NCBI GenBank assembly: GCA_963709175.1
Contig: CAVPVK010000003.1
Location: 806,001-870,000 of the forward strand
Reading direction: 5' to 3'
DNA: 64,000 nt
Origin: JANXQG01 sp963709175
GTDB lineage: Bacteria > Planctomycetota > Planctomycetia > Pirellulales > Thermoguttaceae
The stretch's first letter is position 1. Each line of letters opens with the position of its first letter. Below the pieces are notes generated by a model. That model was not told the origin of the DNA, made no database searches, and saw only the letters and a list, made by a program, of their open reading frames with translations. Shown in pieces: positions 29,114 through 37,770 of this stretch. The translations under genes were made by a program, and so were the position numbers.

Positions 29114-30613
29114 TTGAGTGGCTTGACTAACTCCGTTTGTGTGGCTGTGCGGACGGCAGACACGCTTGTGAGGCGATACGGCATCCTTTTGATGGAAGTG
29201 ACCCAAGCGGACAGGACCGCTATGGGGCTTTCGCAGGATGAATTAAACTTCCTGTGCAACACCCTGGGCCACGCCATTCACGCGAGCAGGGGTCTTGCCT
29301 TGTATCGCGATCGGTTCCCGGCACACTGCGAAGGGCAGACCCTGGCTTGTCAGGTGTGGGAGAGAATTCGCTATTGGAAGGAACGTCCTTTTAGCGGTTC
29401 CGCGATGGCGCTGCTGAAGTATCTTCGCGAGGAAGCCCCGCGGTTTGATGCGGATTCGCTGATTGCCAAAATCATAGACGAGGCAGAAAGAGCCGAGCGG
29501 ACGTACGGAGAGGCGCCGGCACCACTTCCGGCGAGGGCAAGCCAGGTTGCCTCAACGCCTGCCCCGGCGACGCCCCCAGGCGAGCGCCATGGGGTGGCGG
29601 AACCCGAAACGTGCGAAAAGCAAAAAGCGTTGGTAACCTTAACGGAAGCTGTTTGCTGGGCTGTGGCGACGGCTGCAAGCCTTGTGAACGAGTCTGACAA
29701 CTGGCCCGATACTTGCTCCGATTTGGCCACTGAGTCGTTACGAGCCTACCTGGAAGCCATTAACCGTGGCATTATGGAAAGCAACGAGCTTGTTGAGCGT
29801 GCTGCGGAGTTTCGAGGCCACTACGCAACGGCCCCCGAAGCAATAGCCGGGCGCTCCGACGCTAGTTATCATGAACTAGGCCGTCACCTGGCTATGGACG
29901 TGTTCCGGGGCGTGTTCTGGGCCGCGGATCATCGCGGCTTTCTGGACAAGCCAGATATCGGCCGGGTTCTCGCCAACTTGCCGCGTGTGAAGCGGTATCT
30001 GCAAAGCGAGGCCCCGCGTTTCGATTCGGAACGGGTAATTGCCATGATTCACGACGAAGGGACGCGGGCGATGCGCACGGCCCTGGTGGTCGAGGGTCAG
30101 GACATCCGTGACTTAGATCGCAGGTTTATGGAGAGAGCGGTTGAGGAGGCTAGGAAAAGCCGAACCGAAGCCGGTCACATTCCCCTCAGGGTCGGTGCCG
30201 TCGTTGTCAAGGATGGCAAAGAGCTAGGCGTCGCATATCGAGGTGAAATGAGTGAAGGCGATCACGCGGAATTTACGGCGCTCGAAAAGAAATTGGCAGA
30301 TGTCGAACTTGCCGGCGCGACGGTCTATACGACGCTGGAGCCATGCACTACACGCAACCATCCCAAGGTGCCGTGTGCAATCCGACTGATTGAGAGGAAG
30401 GTTAAGCGGGTCGTGATCGGGATGCTTGACCCCAACCCGAAAATCTCAGGAAAAGGCGTTCTGAAGCTACGGGAGGCGAACATCGCCGTTGACCTGTTCC
30501 CGCATGACCTGATGGCAAAGATCGAGGAAATGAACCGGGAGTTTATTAGGCATCACAAGAATGTGGCCGAGCCGACACCACCGGAATCAACCGCTGCGGC
30601 GCCGACGCAGTAG
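29114..30613 (+). CDS. Protein with duplicated helical module and C-terminal RibD-like deaminase
   Basis: About 499 residues. Residues ~370-480 form a cytidine-deaminase-fold domain: H384-A385-E386 (zinc ligand and catalytic Glu) and LEP-C411-x9-C421, the spacing style of RibD-type deaminases; GVAYRGEMSEGDHAEFTALE and RVVIGMLDPNPKISGKG frame it. The N-terminal part carries two copies of a ~150-residue helical module: LTNSVCVAVRTADTLV with LREEAPRFDADSLIAKIIDE, then LTEAVCWAVATAASLV with LQSEAPRFDSERVIAMIHDE, joined by a Pro/Ala linker. The TTG at 29114 is preferred because AAAGGATGAG precedes it; the ATG at 29024 has no ribosome site. The substrate (nucleotide or nucleic acid) is not evident. 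Confidence 0.75.
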   Translation: MSGLTNSVCVAVRTADTLVRRYGILLMEVTQADRTAMGLSQDELNFLCNTLGHAIHASRGLALYRDRFPAHCEGQTLACQVWERIRYWKERPFSGSAMALLKYLREEAPRFDADSLIAKIIDEAERAERTYGEAPAPLPARASQVASTPAPATPPGERHGVAEPETCEKQKALVTLTEAVCWAVATAASLVNESDNWPDTCSDLATESLRAYLEAINRGIMESNELVERAAEFRGHYATAPEAIAGRSDASYHELGRHLAMDVFRGVFWAADHRGFLDKPDIGRVLANLPRVKRYLQSEAPRFDSERVIAMIHDEGTRAMRTALVVEGQDIRDLDRRFMERAVEEARKSRTEAGHIPLRVGAVVVKDGKELGVAYRGEMSEGDHAEFTALEKKLADVELAGATVYTTLEPCTTRNHPKVPCAIRLIERKVKRVVIGMLDPNPKISGKGVLKLREANIAVDLFPHDLMAKIEEMNREFIRHHKNVAEPTPPESTAAAPTQ

Positions 30614-30768
30614 TGGTGGCTGACAGCCCGCTTCAGTTTGCCATCCAGGTCGCAGAGGGCGTACCGCAGATCCAGGGTCTCGACTAGCAGTTCGCCGTTG
30701 CCGTCGTCCTCTGCGCCCGCTTCGTAGCCGGAGTCGAAGGCCATGCGCAGCACGAAAGCAGCCGTCAT
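30553..30768 (-). pseudogene. Small conserved gene truncated at the deaminase gene end
   Basis: Starts at 30768 overlapping the stop of the next minus gene (ATGA), reads MTAAFVLRMAFDSGYEAGAE and DDGNGELLVETLDLRYALCD, then DGKLKRAV. Its natural sequence ends near 30620; the last ~20 codons are just the antisense of the deaminase gene end. A fragment at 35064-35260 shows how the family normally continues (DDLAMAVSVETLEHEEDCRR). So this copy lost its 3' part where the HNH/deaminase segment begins. Confidence 0.5.
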
Positions 30769-31122
30769 TCCACGTCCGCCCACTCCTGGTCCAGGACGAT
30801 CTCGTGGGCAGTCAGCGCCGTCCGTAGATCCCCGTCCACCGTCGGATCGTCGAAGGCCATCGTCAGCATGTGGGCAACCGAAGTGCCGTAGCCATCGAGC
30901 ACCTTCAGGCTCGTCTTGGGACAGATGACCGAGCAGAATGCGCGGTAGCCTGGGTCAGTGGCCCGCTCAATCCGATCCTGCGTCTCGACCTGGAGGATCT
31001 TTGTGGGCTGGTCGCAGTAGATGCCGGCGATCCGGCCCTTCCGGGTGTGGATCAGGGTCTTCGGGCTGCCGGCCGGCGTGGTCAGAGCGCCGGCCGGGGT
31101 GGGAGATGTAGTCGTAGGACAT
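30765..31122 (-). CDS. Hypothetical protein, frameshifted near its start
   Basis: From the ATG at 31122 (leader CCAGGAGACCCCC) the frame reads MSYDYISHPG and is lost. One base too many in the CCCCGGCCGG at about 31093-31102 explains it: without that base the protein continues as AGALTTPAGSPKTLIHTRKG, IAGIYCDQPTKILQVETQDR and TSLKVLDGYGTSVAHMLTMA, about 118 residues. No family recognised. It overlaps by 4 bases the small gene downstream, forming a two-gene operon. The leader resembles that of the mini-frame at 26436. Confidence 0.5.
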
Positions 31123-31408
31123 GGGGGTCTCCTGGTGTTGGGAAAAGAGCGGCGCGAAGCAGAATCGCCGCCCCAATCCCATGACGTGAGCAATCGGGGA
31201 ATTTAGGAACCGCCGCGGGCTTGAGAGATTTCCGGCGTCCTCGGCGCCCGCTTGCTTTGCGGCCTGCGCTCTTGGATAATGGCACAGGCATCCGCACACC
31301 CAAGAGCATACCGGCGTGGCTTGCACGCTGGTCCGCCGGAATGGACTGCGTCATCCGGTCTTGGTTAATCCCCTCACGCTACGCCTCTTGCCGCTAAGCA
31401 CCACATCC

Positions 31409-32788
31409 ATGAGCATCCGCTTTCTATCTCGCCGAACATTTCTTAAGAATTCAGCCGCGCTAGGGACGGCCGCCGTAGCGCCGTATATTCTTCCCCGGCA
31501 CGTCCTGGGAGGAACCGGCCACAAGGCGCCGTCGGAGCGGCTGAACATCGCCGGAATCGGCGTGGGGCAGCAGGGCTTCAACGACCTGAGAAACCTGGCA
31601 AACGACAATAACATCGTTGCCCTGTGTGACGTGGACGATCGGCGGGCGGAACCGGCCTTCCGGGAGTGGCCGCGTGCCAGGCGGCACCGTGATTTCCGCA
31701 AGATGTTCGACTCACAAACGGATATCGATGCCGTAAGCATCGCGACGCCGGACCACCTGCACTTCGCAGCGGCGATGACTGCAATCAAGCATGGCAAGCA
31801 CGTCTACTTGCAAAAGCCGCTAGCGCACACCATTGCCGAGGTCCGTGCGCTCGCCGCCGCGGCAGGAAAATCGCCGGTAGCCACCCAGATGGGTAACCAG
31901 GGCAACTCGGGCGAAGGCGTGCGGCTGATCCAGGAATGGCTAGAGGACGGCTGCATCGGCGACGTGCGTGAAGTCTACTGTTGGACCAACAAGCCGGAGG
32001 CGCCCGCGGGCCTAGACCGCCCCAAGGAGACGCCACCCGTACCGGCCGGCCTAGACTGGGACCTCTGGCTCGGCCCTGCCCCTTGGCGGCCTTATAATCC
32101 CGCGTACCTGCCGTTCGTCTGGCGGAGTTGGTGGGACTTCGGCTCCTGCGTGCTGGGCGACATGGGCTGCCACGTGCTGAACACGCCTTGGCGGGCGTTG
32201 AATCTGGGCATGCCCATCAGTGTCGAGGCCCACAGTCACGGCTGCACCGACGAATCGGGGCCGCTCAGCGCGATGGTTTACTACGAGTTCCCGGCCCGCG
32301 GAAGCCGCCCACCCGTGCGGCTCACGTGGTACGAGGGTGGCATGATGCCTCCGCGGCCCGCCGAACTGGGCCCGACCCGGCGCATGGGCGACAACGAAGG
32401 CTGCATTTTTGTTGGCCAACGGGGCAAGATCATCTGCAATTGCTACGGGCAGGACCCGCGGATTCTTCCGGAATCGCTGATGCAGGCCGTGGGCAAGACA
32501 AAACCGCGGATTCCCCGCTCTCCCGGGCAGTACGGCGAGTGGATCGCAGCTTGCAAAGGCGGACCGCAGCCCGGCTCGCACTTCGAGCACGCGGCGCGGC
32601 TCACGGAAGTCGTGCTGCTGGGCAACGTGGGCATTCGCACGGCTCGCCTCGTCGACCAGCGCCACGAGGGTTGGAACGGCTATAACGTCACGCTACTATG
32701 GGATCACAAGGCTGGTCGGGTAACCAATCTGTCGGACGCCAATAGCTTCCTGCAGACAGAGTACAGAAAAGGCTGGCAAGTTGAATAA
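31409..32788 (+). CDS. Tat-exported Gfo/Idh/MocA-family oxidoreductase
   Basis: NAD(P)-dependent oxidoreductase-like protein of 459 residues of the type common in planctomycetes. The N-terminus carries a twin-arginine signal (SRRTFLKNSAALGTAAVAPY). A Rossmann fold follows (LNIAGIGVGQQGFNDLRNLA), then IDAVSIATPDHLHFAAAMTA and HGKHVYLQKPLAHT, where the usual EKP motif is QKP. The C-terminal domain (SWWDFGSCVLGDMGCHVLNT) is the GFO/IDH/MocA C-terminal fold. The ATG at 31409 is chosen because it begins the Tat signal. Probably acts on sugars in the periplasm. Single gene. Confidence 0.88.
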   Translation: MSIRFLSRRTFLKNSAALGTAAVAPYILPRHVLGGTGHKAPSERLNIAGIGVGQQGFNDLRNLANDNNIVALCDVDDRRAEPAFREWPRARRHRDFRKMFDSQTDIDAVSIATPDHLHFAAAMTAIKHGKHVYLQKPLAHTIAEVRALAAAAGKSPVATQMGNQGNSGEGVRLIQEWLEDGCIGDVREVYCWTNKPEAPAGLDRPKETPPVPAGLDWDLWLGPAPWRPYNPAYLPFVWRSWWDFGSCVLGDMGCHVLNTPWRALNLGMPISVEAHSHGCTDESGPLSAMVYYEFPARGSRPPVRLTWYEGGMMPPRPAELGPTRRMGDNEGCIFVGQRGKIICNCYGQDPRILPESLMQAVGKTKPRIPRSPGQYGEWIAACKGGPQPGSHFEHAARLTEVVLLGNVGIRTARLVDQRHEGWNGYNVTLLWDHKAGRVTNLSDANSFLQTEYRKGWQVE

Positions 32789-33442
32789 GCGGAACTCAAT
32801 CGATAAGTCGACGCAGCAGGCAGGTTCCATCCGTCATTGAATCCACGGAAGGAAAGCAGCCGCCCCCAGCCCGCGGGACCGACGCATCCCGGACTTCGCG
32901 GCCAAGGATCAGGGTGCGAGGCGGGATGTCGAAGGGCTGACGCCCAAACGGGTGCTGTACCGAAAAAGCCGGCCAGGCCGGATTGGCCGAGGCGGTGGCC
33001 GGCGCCAAGGCCATCAAATAGAAATGGCCGCGAAGGTAAGCATTTAGCCTTCGGGGCTGCGGTGGCCCCGCACTTCACGGCCACGGGTAGCACGGTGATG
33101 CTGCCCACGCACCCGCCCATAGCGCGGCGAAACCCCAGACCCCATGCGGCCGATGATCGCCGGCACGGCCGAGAGTGGGGGCAGGCGCAAAGGCCAAAAA
33201 AGATGGCGACCGCAAAAATGGCCTTCGGGGACGGCGGGGACGCACTTCACGTCCGAAGACAGGGGCATCAACCCAGCACGCTCTCCAACGCCCCACGCCC
33301 CGCCGCAGTCCCACGTGGCCGGCGGCATGCCGCCCTAGCGAACCCTACTGCGTAATTCGGGCTTGCGCTGCCCCTGCTGGCAGGCAACAAGAGATAGTCT
33401 TGCAAACGGCGCGAAACCGTCTTTGATTTTCGAGGCTCGATT
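32789..33442. repeat. Gene-poor region with two copies of a dispersed GC-rich repeat
   Basis: 33021-33090 (GGCCGCGAAGGTAAGCATTT, then AGCCTTCGGGGCTGCGGTGG and CACTTCACGGCC) and 33142-33255 (ATGCGGCCGATGATCGCCGG, CACGGCCGAGAGTGGGG, then GGCCTTCGGGGACGGCGGGG) match further copies at 36183, 37505, 39896 and 44491. Short minus-strand frames across the repeat share peptides such as CLPSRP and PLRPA, but none has support as a gene. Confidence 0.5.
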
Positions 33443-34633
33443 TCAGCGTAAAGAAAGGGACAATTTCAACCGATACACCGAGGCGCCGAGCCCTGAGGCA
33501 TATAGGATGTTATGTTTCGAATCCCAGCCGAAATAGCAGTACCACTCTGAGTTGTGAAAGATGTCTGGGGCCTTGTAGAATTTCGCGATAGGCTTCCAGG
33601 TCTTGCCTCCATCCACCGTCTTTAGGAAATATTTGTCGGTGACCACCACAAACTCCTGCTTACTGGCTCCGAAGTAGGGTCCATAAATGGCCCCTTGCGC
33701 CCCTTCGCCCGTCAAGGTCCAGTCTTTGCCATTGGCGGTCGTGATCACACCCTTGGAAGTGGTCCAGTACACGTTGCGACCATAATGCACCGGCCGCCGT
33801 CCCACGACTTGGTAGTTCGCCACCTGGGTCCAAGTCTGTCCTGCGTCCTTCGACAGTTCGATAATGCCGTTGTTGGGAACCGACGCCGGTGTCGAGTATG
33901 TAAATGACGACCTCGTGCCTCGCGCCAACGTCTTTCCGTCGATAATACCCAAACAGAAGTTGACTTCGGGGCCGCTGCCGGTCTCATTCTTGTAGAGCTG
34001 CCGCCAACTTTTTCCGCCATCATCGCTTAGGACGGTGAAGTACGGCTCATGCGTCAACCCGATTATCGTTTGCGGATCGCGCGAGTTCCAGTCGACATCC
34101 GCGAGTTCCACTCCGCGCTGCAATTGGGAAAAAGGCTTCCAGGTCTTGCCGCCGTCGAGAGACATCCCCCCCGACGTCCCGTGTGAGCCGTCGTGGCAAA
34201 AAGAGGCTCCGCCGTGGCAAAAGAAGGCCATTCGTCCATCATAGGGGTATGCGATCGAGAAACCGAACCCCTCCTCGCATATGCCCGCGATTTTATTGTC
34301 CGCAACCACCGACCAAGTGGCACCCTGGTCTGTCGAGACGCAGATGCCTTTTTTGCCGCTCTGCATGACAATGTCGCCGTTGGGTGTGACGATCAATCCT
34401 GAGCAGCGGCGGATGTAGGCGTATTCCGGCTCGATATCATGCACTCCGATCTGCTTGGTAAAGGCATCGGAGACATTGACCCAATTTTCATGAAAACTGG
34501 CTGCCGGTTCTTCGGCATTCGCCGCGTTGACAAAACCTGTTTGAACGGCTAATGCCATCATCAGCGCCAGTGTCGGAGCGCCCGAATAAACCGCGAGAGC
34601 CATGGCCGATGCAAGGATTGCTTTACGAATCAT
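33443..34633 (-). CDS. Secreted Asp-box (BNR) beta-propeller protein, sialidase-like fold
   Basis: 396 residues. A signal peptide lies within the first 41 residues (MIRKAILASAMALAVYSGAP). Five Asp-box motifs are visible: STDQGATW, SLDGGKTW, SDDGGKSW, SKDAGQTW and TVDGGKTW, evenly spaced as in sialidase or Vps10-type propellers. The catalytic arginines of true sialidases were not identified, so this may be a binding or structural propeller. GGAGG precedes the start at 34633. The flanks are gene-poor, so no functional context is available. Confidence 0.75.
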   Translation of the reverse strand: MIRKAILASAMALAVYSGAPTLALMMALAVQTGFVNAANAEEPAASFHENWVNVSDAFTKQIGVHDIEPEYAYIRRCSGLIVTPNGDIVMQSGKKGICVSTDQGATWSVVADNKIAGICEEGFGFSIAYPYDGRMAFFCHGGASFCHDGSHGTSGGMSLDGGKTWKPFSQLQRGVELADVDWNSRDPQTIIGLTHEPYFTVLSDDGGKSWRQLYKNETGSGPEVNFCLGIIDGKTLARGTRSSFTYSTPASVPNNGIIELSKDAGQTWTQVANYQVVGRRPVHYGRNVYWTTSKGVITTANGKDWTLTGEGAQGAIYGPYFGASKQEFVVVTDKYFLKTVDGGKTWKPIAKFYKAPDIFHNSEWYCYFGWDSKHNILYASGLGASVYRLKLSLSLR

Positions 34634-35483
34634 AAATCAGACCTCCGCAGGACAAGCTAATGAGTTTTTTGATGCACACGCACGGTCCTGCGATGCATGG
34701 CATGGCATCTGTCGCCTCATCACCCGATGAAGCTTATCGAACTTGGAGTCTCATGCAAAAGCCCTCGAAGTTCGGCGGGACCATCCGCCGCTGAAATCTC
34801 AAAAAGGTATTCTTGGGACTGCTTAGGTTCAGATGATAGAGCTTTGGCTCTGTCTGTCAATGAAAATCCCCCGGTAAGTTCAGTAAGTCATCAAATTACG
34901 GTGGTTATGTTGAACATCCAATAAGTCCAAGCCCAGCGATACGTGTTTGGAAGGCCCCTGCAACTCAAGCTTCGCATTGACCTTCGCGGTGCCGTACTCG
35001 CGCCGCTCAATGCGCTTGTAGACCAAGGCTCATCCGCTGCCTTTCAAATGCGGGATGACTTTGTCACTCCGCTGCCGGTCCAATAGCCTCAAGCGCCCTG
35101 CAAAGCCCACGCCTGCAATCCTCCTCGTGCTCCAGCGTCTCCACGCTCACGGCCATCGCCAGGTCGTCAAGCGCAACAGCCCGCCGTGTCTTGCCGTCGA
35201 GGTCGCAGAACGCGTATTGCAGGGCCTGGGCTTCGGGCAGGAGTTCGCGGCTAGCGCCCAGGAGTTACCGAGTCGGGACGGAAGTCCCGTACTTCTGGGG
35301 CGGTAATTCTGTCCCACTCCAAACGCGAGTTGCTATCCCGCGGACGCGCGCCGCCTCCTGGCGCAAGGCTCTGTTCGACACCGCAGAGAAACCCCCATCA
35401 ATTAGTGGGGGGAAAGACCGGCCACGGAGCGATTCCGATAACGCATTTTCTGCTTCCTCAAGCCGCGGTACTCACCGTTCCAC
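34634..35483. other. 850-base gene-poor stretch with gene debris
   Basis: Apart from the fragment listed at 35064-35260 no frame has domain content. The sequence reads as old, decayed DNA with a lower GC block at about 34640-34930. Confidence 0.4.
35064..35260 (-). pseudogene. Fragment of the ELLxETLDLRYALCDLDGK gene family
   Basis: Minus-strand reading gives LASRELLPEAQALQYAFCDL, DGKTRRAVALDDLAMAVSVE and TLEHEEDCRRGLCRALEAIG before a stop at 35064-35066. The first half matches the end of the truncated gene at 30553-30768 (ELLVETLDLRYALCDLDGK). There is no start. Another, shorter piece lies near 37550-37640. Confidence 0.5.
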
Positions 35484-36053
35484 TCAGTGAAACTCTAAAG
35501 CACCGTTCTTTGAGGCAAGCTCAAGAGCTTTCTCCCAGTCGGCATAGGATTCTCGAAAGTCTTTTGACGGATGCGCCATTGCGGCCTTATGATATGCCAC
35601 GAAGTCCGAATATAGCTTCTTGCATGCAACGGGCCCAATGACGCCCTCGGCGTCTGAAAAGTTGATCAATTCCCAGAATGGTCCCGATTTCGCTTTCCAC
35701 GCAGCGGCGTCGTACCGGGACTCCATCTTTCCTTCGACAGTCTTTGCATCTGTCGGGCGATAGCCTGCCAATTTGGCCAGCTCGTTCCGCCACCAACCGT
35801 AGCCGCTGTATGAGCCGGCTCTGAATTCAAACTGCTTCTCAAACCGGTAAATTGCCCGTGGCTTGAGATCCTTAAAACGGTCAGGAAAGTCAACTGGGGA
35901 TAGGCGAACCATATCCTTCGCTTTTGGGAGCCCATCCTCGTCCACCGCGGCGTTAGGAACTTCCACAAGCCCGGAGTAGGCTGTGACATCAAGGCCAGCC
36001 AAAGCCGCGGCCGGACACAGCGCAATCAAGAAGACAATCACCAATCGACGCAT
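35484..36053 (-). CDS. Exported hypothetical protein
   Basis: 189 residues from the ATG at 36053, chosen because it starts directly at a signal peptide (MRRLVIVFLIALCPAAALAG). The mature part is mixed and has no recognised domain: ARGLDxxA-type surface absent; aromatic-rich stretch YRFEKQFEFRAGSYSGYGWW, then SRYDAAAWKAKSGPFWELIN and a Lys-rich helical end. The conserved-looking GYGWWRNELAKLAGY and FWELINFSD suggest a family of its own. A copy of the dispersed repeat lies 130-180 bases upstream. Isolated gene. Confidence 0.55.
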   Translation of the reverse strand: MRRLVIVFLIALCPAAALAGLDVTAYSGLVEVPNAAVDEDGLPKAKDMVRLSPVDFPDRFKDLKPRAIYRFEKQFEFRAGSYSGYGWWRNELAKLAGYRPTDAKTVEGKMESRYDAAAWKAKSGPFWELINFSDAEGVIGPVACKKLYSDFVAYHKAAMAHPSKDFRESYADWEKALELASKNGALEFH

Positions 36054-36182
36054 TTCTAGTGGCTCCGTCGAAGGCCCCTCTTTCGCCCAATAAGTAATTA
36101 TCATGCCGCGCCGCGACACTGCCGTCAAGCCCTGGCCAAGCCGGGGCCGCGTCGGCCCTTTGGCCAGCCCAGCCCCAGAACC

Positions 36183-36230
36183 CCACGCGGCCGATGATCG
36201 ACGGCACGGCCGAGAGTGGGGCCGGGCGTC
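36183..36230. repeat. Dispersed GC-rich repeat, copy 3
   Basis: CCACGCGGCCGATGATCGAC followed by GGCACGGCCGAGAGTGGGGC; nearly the same block occurs at 33142 and 44491. It lies upstream of the exported protein gene at 35484-36053. Confidence 0.55.
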
Positions 36231-36279
36231 GTGCTTCGGACTGGCAGCGTGGCCGTTCTCGATCCGTTCTCGATCCTGG

Positions 36280-36708
36280 CTAACGCAGGACGTTTTTTAA
36301 GTTGTTCACGTCGCGAGTGGCGTTGTTCAAGAGGTTATTTCCATCCTTTGCCGCGTCGTTGGTCAGGGCGGCCGCATCGTAACTCGCTTGTTGGACATCG
36401 CGCTGAATCGTCGCTGCGGTTCGATTCACCCCATTCGCGGCCGCGTTTGCCGTCGTGGTGGCCGTGCCGATGGCCTTGTCGGCAGTCGCGGTGGCCGCGT
36501 TGATCACGCCTTTAGCCTGGTTGGCAACCTGGTTAACAGCCTTGGTATTGACGACTGGAGCCAATCCCGCGTTGCCGAGAGCGGTGTTCGCAGCGGCTCG
36601 ACTCGCGGCAGGCTTGTTACTATCGGTGACCTGCTTCGGGTCGTGTGAATTGCATCCTGCAATGCCGATTACAAGCCCCATCAACACACCCTTGATCATG
36701 AATCTCAT
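36280..36708 (-). CDS. Small Ala/Asn-rich lipoprotein
   Basis: 142 residues from the ATG at 36708. The N-terminus is a lipoprotein signal: MRFMIKGVLMGLVIGIAGCN, with the lipobox IAGC giving Cys19 as the lipidated residue. The mature part is a low-complexity helical sequence rich in Ala, Asn and Thr (AVNQVANQAKGVINAATATA, then TTTANAAANGVNRTAATIQR), likely an extended coiled-coil or periplasmic spacer similar in style to Lpp-like proteins. No family recognised. A GC-rich region with weak resemblance to the dispersed repeat is upstream. Confidence 0.55.
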   Translation of the reverse strand: MRFMIKGVLMGLVIGIAGCNSHDPKQVTDSNKPAASRAAANTALGNAGLAPVVNTKAVNQVANQAKGVINAATATADKAIGTATTTANAAANGVNRTAATIQRDVQQASYDAAALTNDAAKDGNNLLNNATRDVNNLKNVLR

Positions 36709-36966
36709 TCCATGTACTCCATTATCGCGCTGGACGGTAAAGATCATCGAGAGACAAGCCCGTGGCGATCGCGGCGTACGCCAACGCCCGTCTCCGGGTG
36801 CCACCACGGGCCGCGTATTGTCGCCATGAGTGGCGTCTGCGGCAAGGTCAATGTTGGACCGCCAGGCTGGCGCCACTGCCAAAAGAAGGGGGCCGCGAGG
36901 GCAAGTAAAGGCACGCGAATCTTTCCATGCACCCGGTCGCGGCCGAGCATGGGCCCGACAAGATAA

Positions 36967-37442
36967 TCAGGTTAGGTCAGTAAAAGGATTGAAAGCGACT
37001 TCCCACAGGAAACCATCTGGATCGGCAAAGTAACCGGAATAGCCGCCCCAAAAAACGTCTTGCGGCGTCTTTATTGGCGTAGCCCCAGCGGCCACCGCCT
37101 GGGCGAAAACCTCATCGGCTTCGTCCTTGGTTTTCACGTTGTGCGCCAACGCAAAGCCTGCGAAGCCGACGCCCTCCGAAGCCACCTGGGCATCCTCGGC
37201 AAGCCTTTCGCGAGGGTAAATCGCGAGCCACGCCCCGTCCAGCCGGAACATGGCGCATGTGTCGCCTTCCTTGTAGTTGTGCAGATCGAATCCCAATCCG
37301 TCTCGATAAAACGAGAGTGATCGAGCCAGGTCTCGAACGCCTAAGAACCTATCCGAGAACCCCAGATCGGGTTACGGCGCTAGCAGCCTTGATCCGGTTC
37401 TCGGATAGGTTCTAAGGTAATCATGCTGATCTTCGATTTCAT
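36967..37442 (-). pseudogene. VOC-fold protein gene disrupted by a 68-bp MITE
   Basis: The gene starts at 37442 as MKSKISMITL; after codon 10 the reading is broken by the element at 37345-37412. With the element and one copy of TAA removed the frame continues directly as GVRDLARSLSFYRDGLGFDL and through GYSGYFADPDGFLWEVAFNP, a 134-residue VOC/glyoxalase-like protein. The inserted 71 bases bring a shift and stop codons. The downstream open frame from 37296 lacks the first beta strand, so the product is probably lost. The substrate is unknown. Confidence 0.85.
37345..37412. mobile_element. 68-bp MITE with 17-bp perfect terminal inverted repeats
   Basis: Termini GAACCTATCCGAGAACC at 37345-37361 and its exact complement at 37396-37412, flanked on both sides by TAA (37342-37344 and 37413-37415). 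A three-base TNA target duplication is a feature of some IS5-family elements, so the partner transposase may belong there. It is too short to code for anything. Confidence 0.9.
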
Positions 37443-37770
37443 GATTGGATTATCTCACACAGGGGGAGCTAAGGCCACAACGCGGAAGATGATTGCGACG
37501 GCACGGCAGAGACCAAGGCCGGGCGGAGGGGCCAACAAAGATGGCCGCGAAAATCCAAGGTCTCGACCAGGAGTTCGCCGCCGCCGGCGTCTTCTACCCC
37601 GCTTCGTAGCCGGCGTTGAAAGCGAGGCGAGGTTTCGGCAGGTCCCCGCTTGCGGAGAAGATATTTTGACAGTCTCCCCACCGTCATATAGACTGGTCCG
37701 GGTTGCTGTCAGTTGTCGCTGCCGGCCGTGAAACGTCCTGCTCTGCCGATCTTCCCAAATAGGAGCACCC
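37443..37770. other. Repeat copy and small gene-family fragment
   Basis: 37505-37552 matches the dispersed repeat (CCGGGCGGAGGGGCCAACAA, then GATGGCCGCGAA). Directly after it the minus strand at 37550-37640 reads LAFNAGYEAGVEDAGGGELL and VETLDF, a piece of the gene seen at 30553-30768. No intact gene in the interval. Confidence 0.5.

Noticed and set aside
36780..36960. Possible further copy of the dispersed GC-rich repeat
   Set aside because: Only short stretches (AAAAGAAGGGGGCCGCGA) match; too weak to count as a copy.
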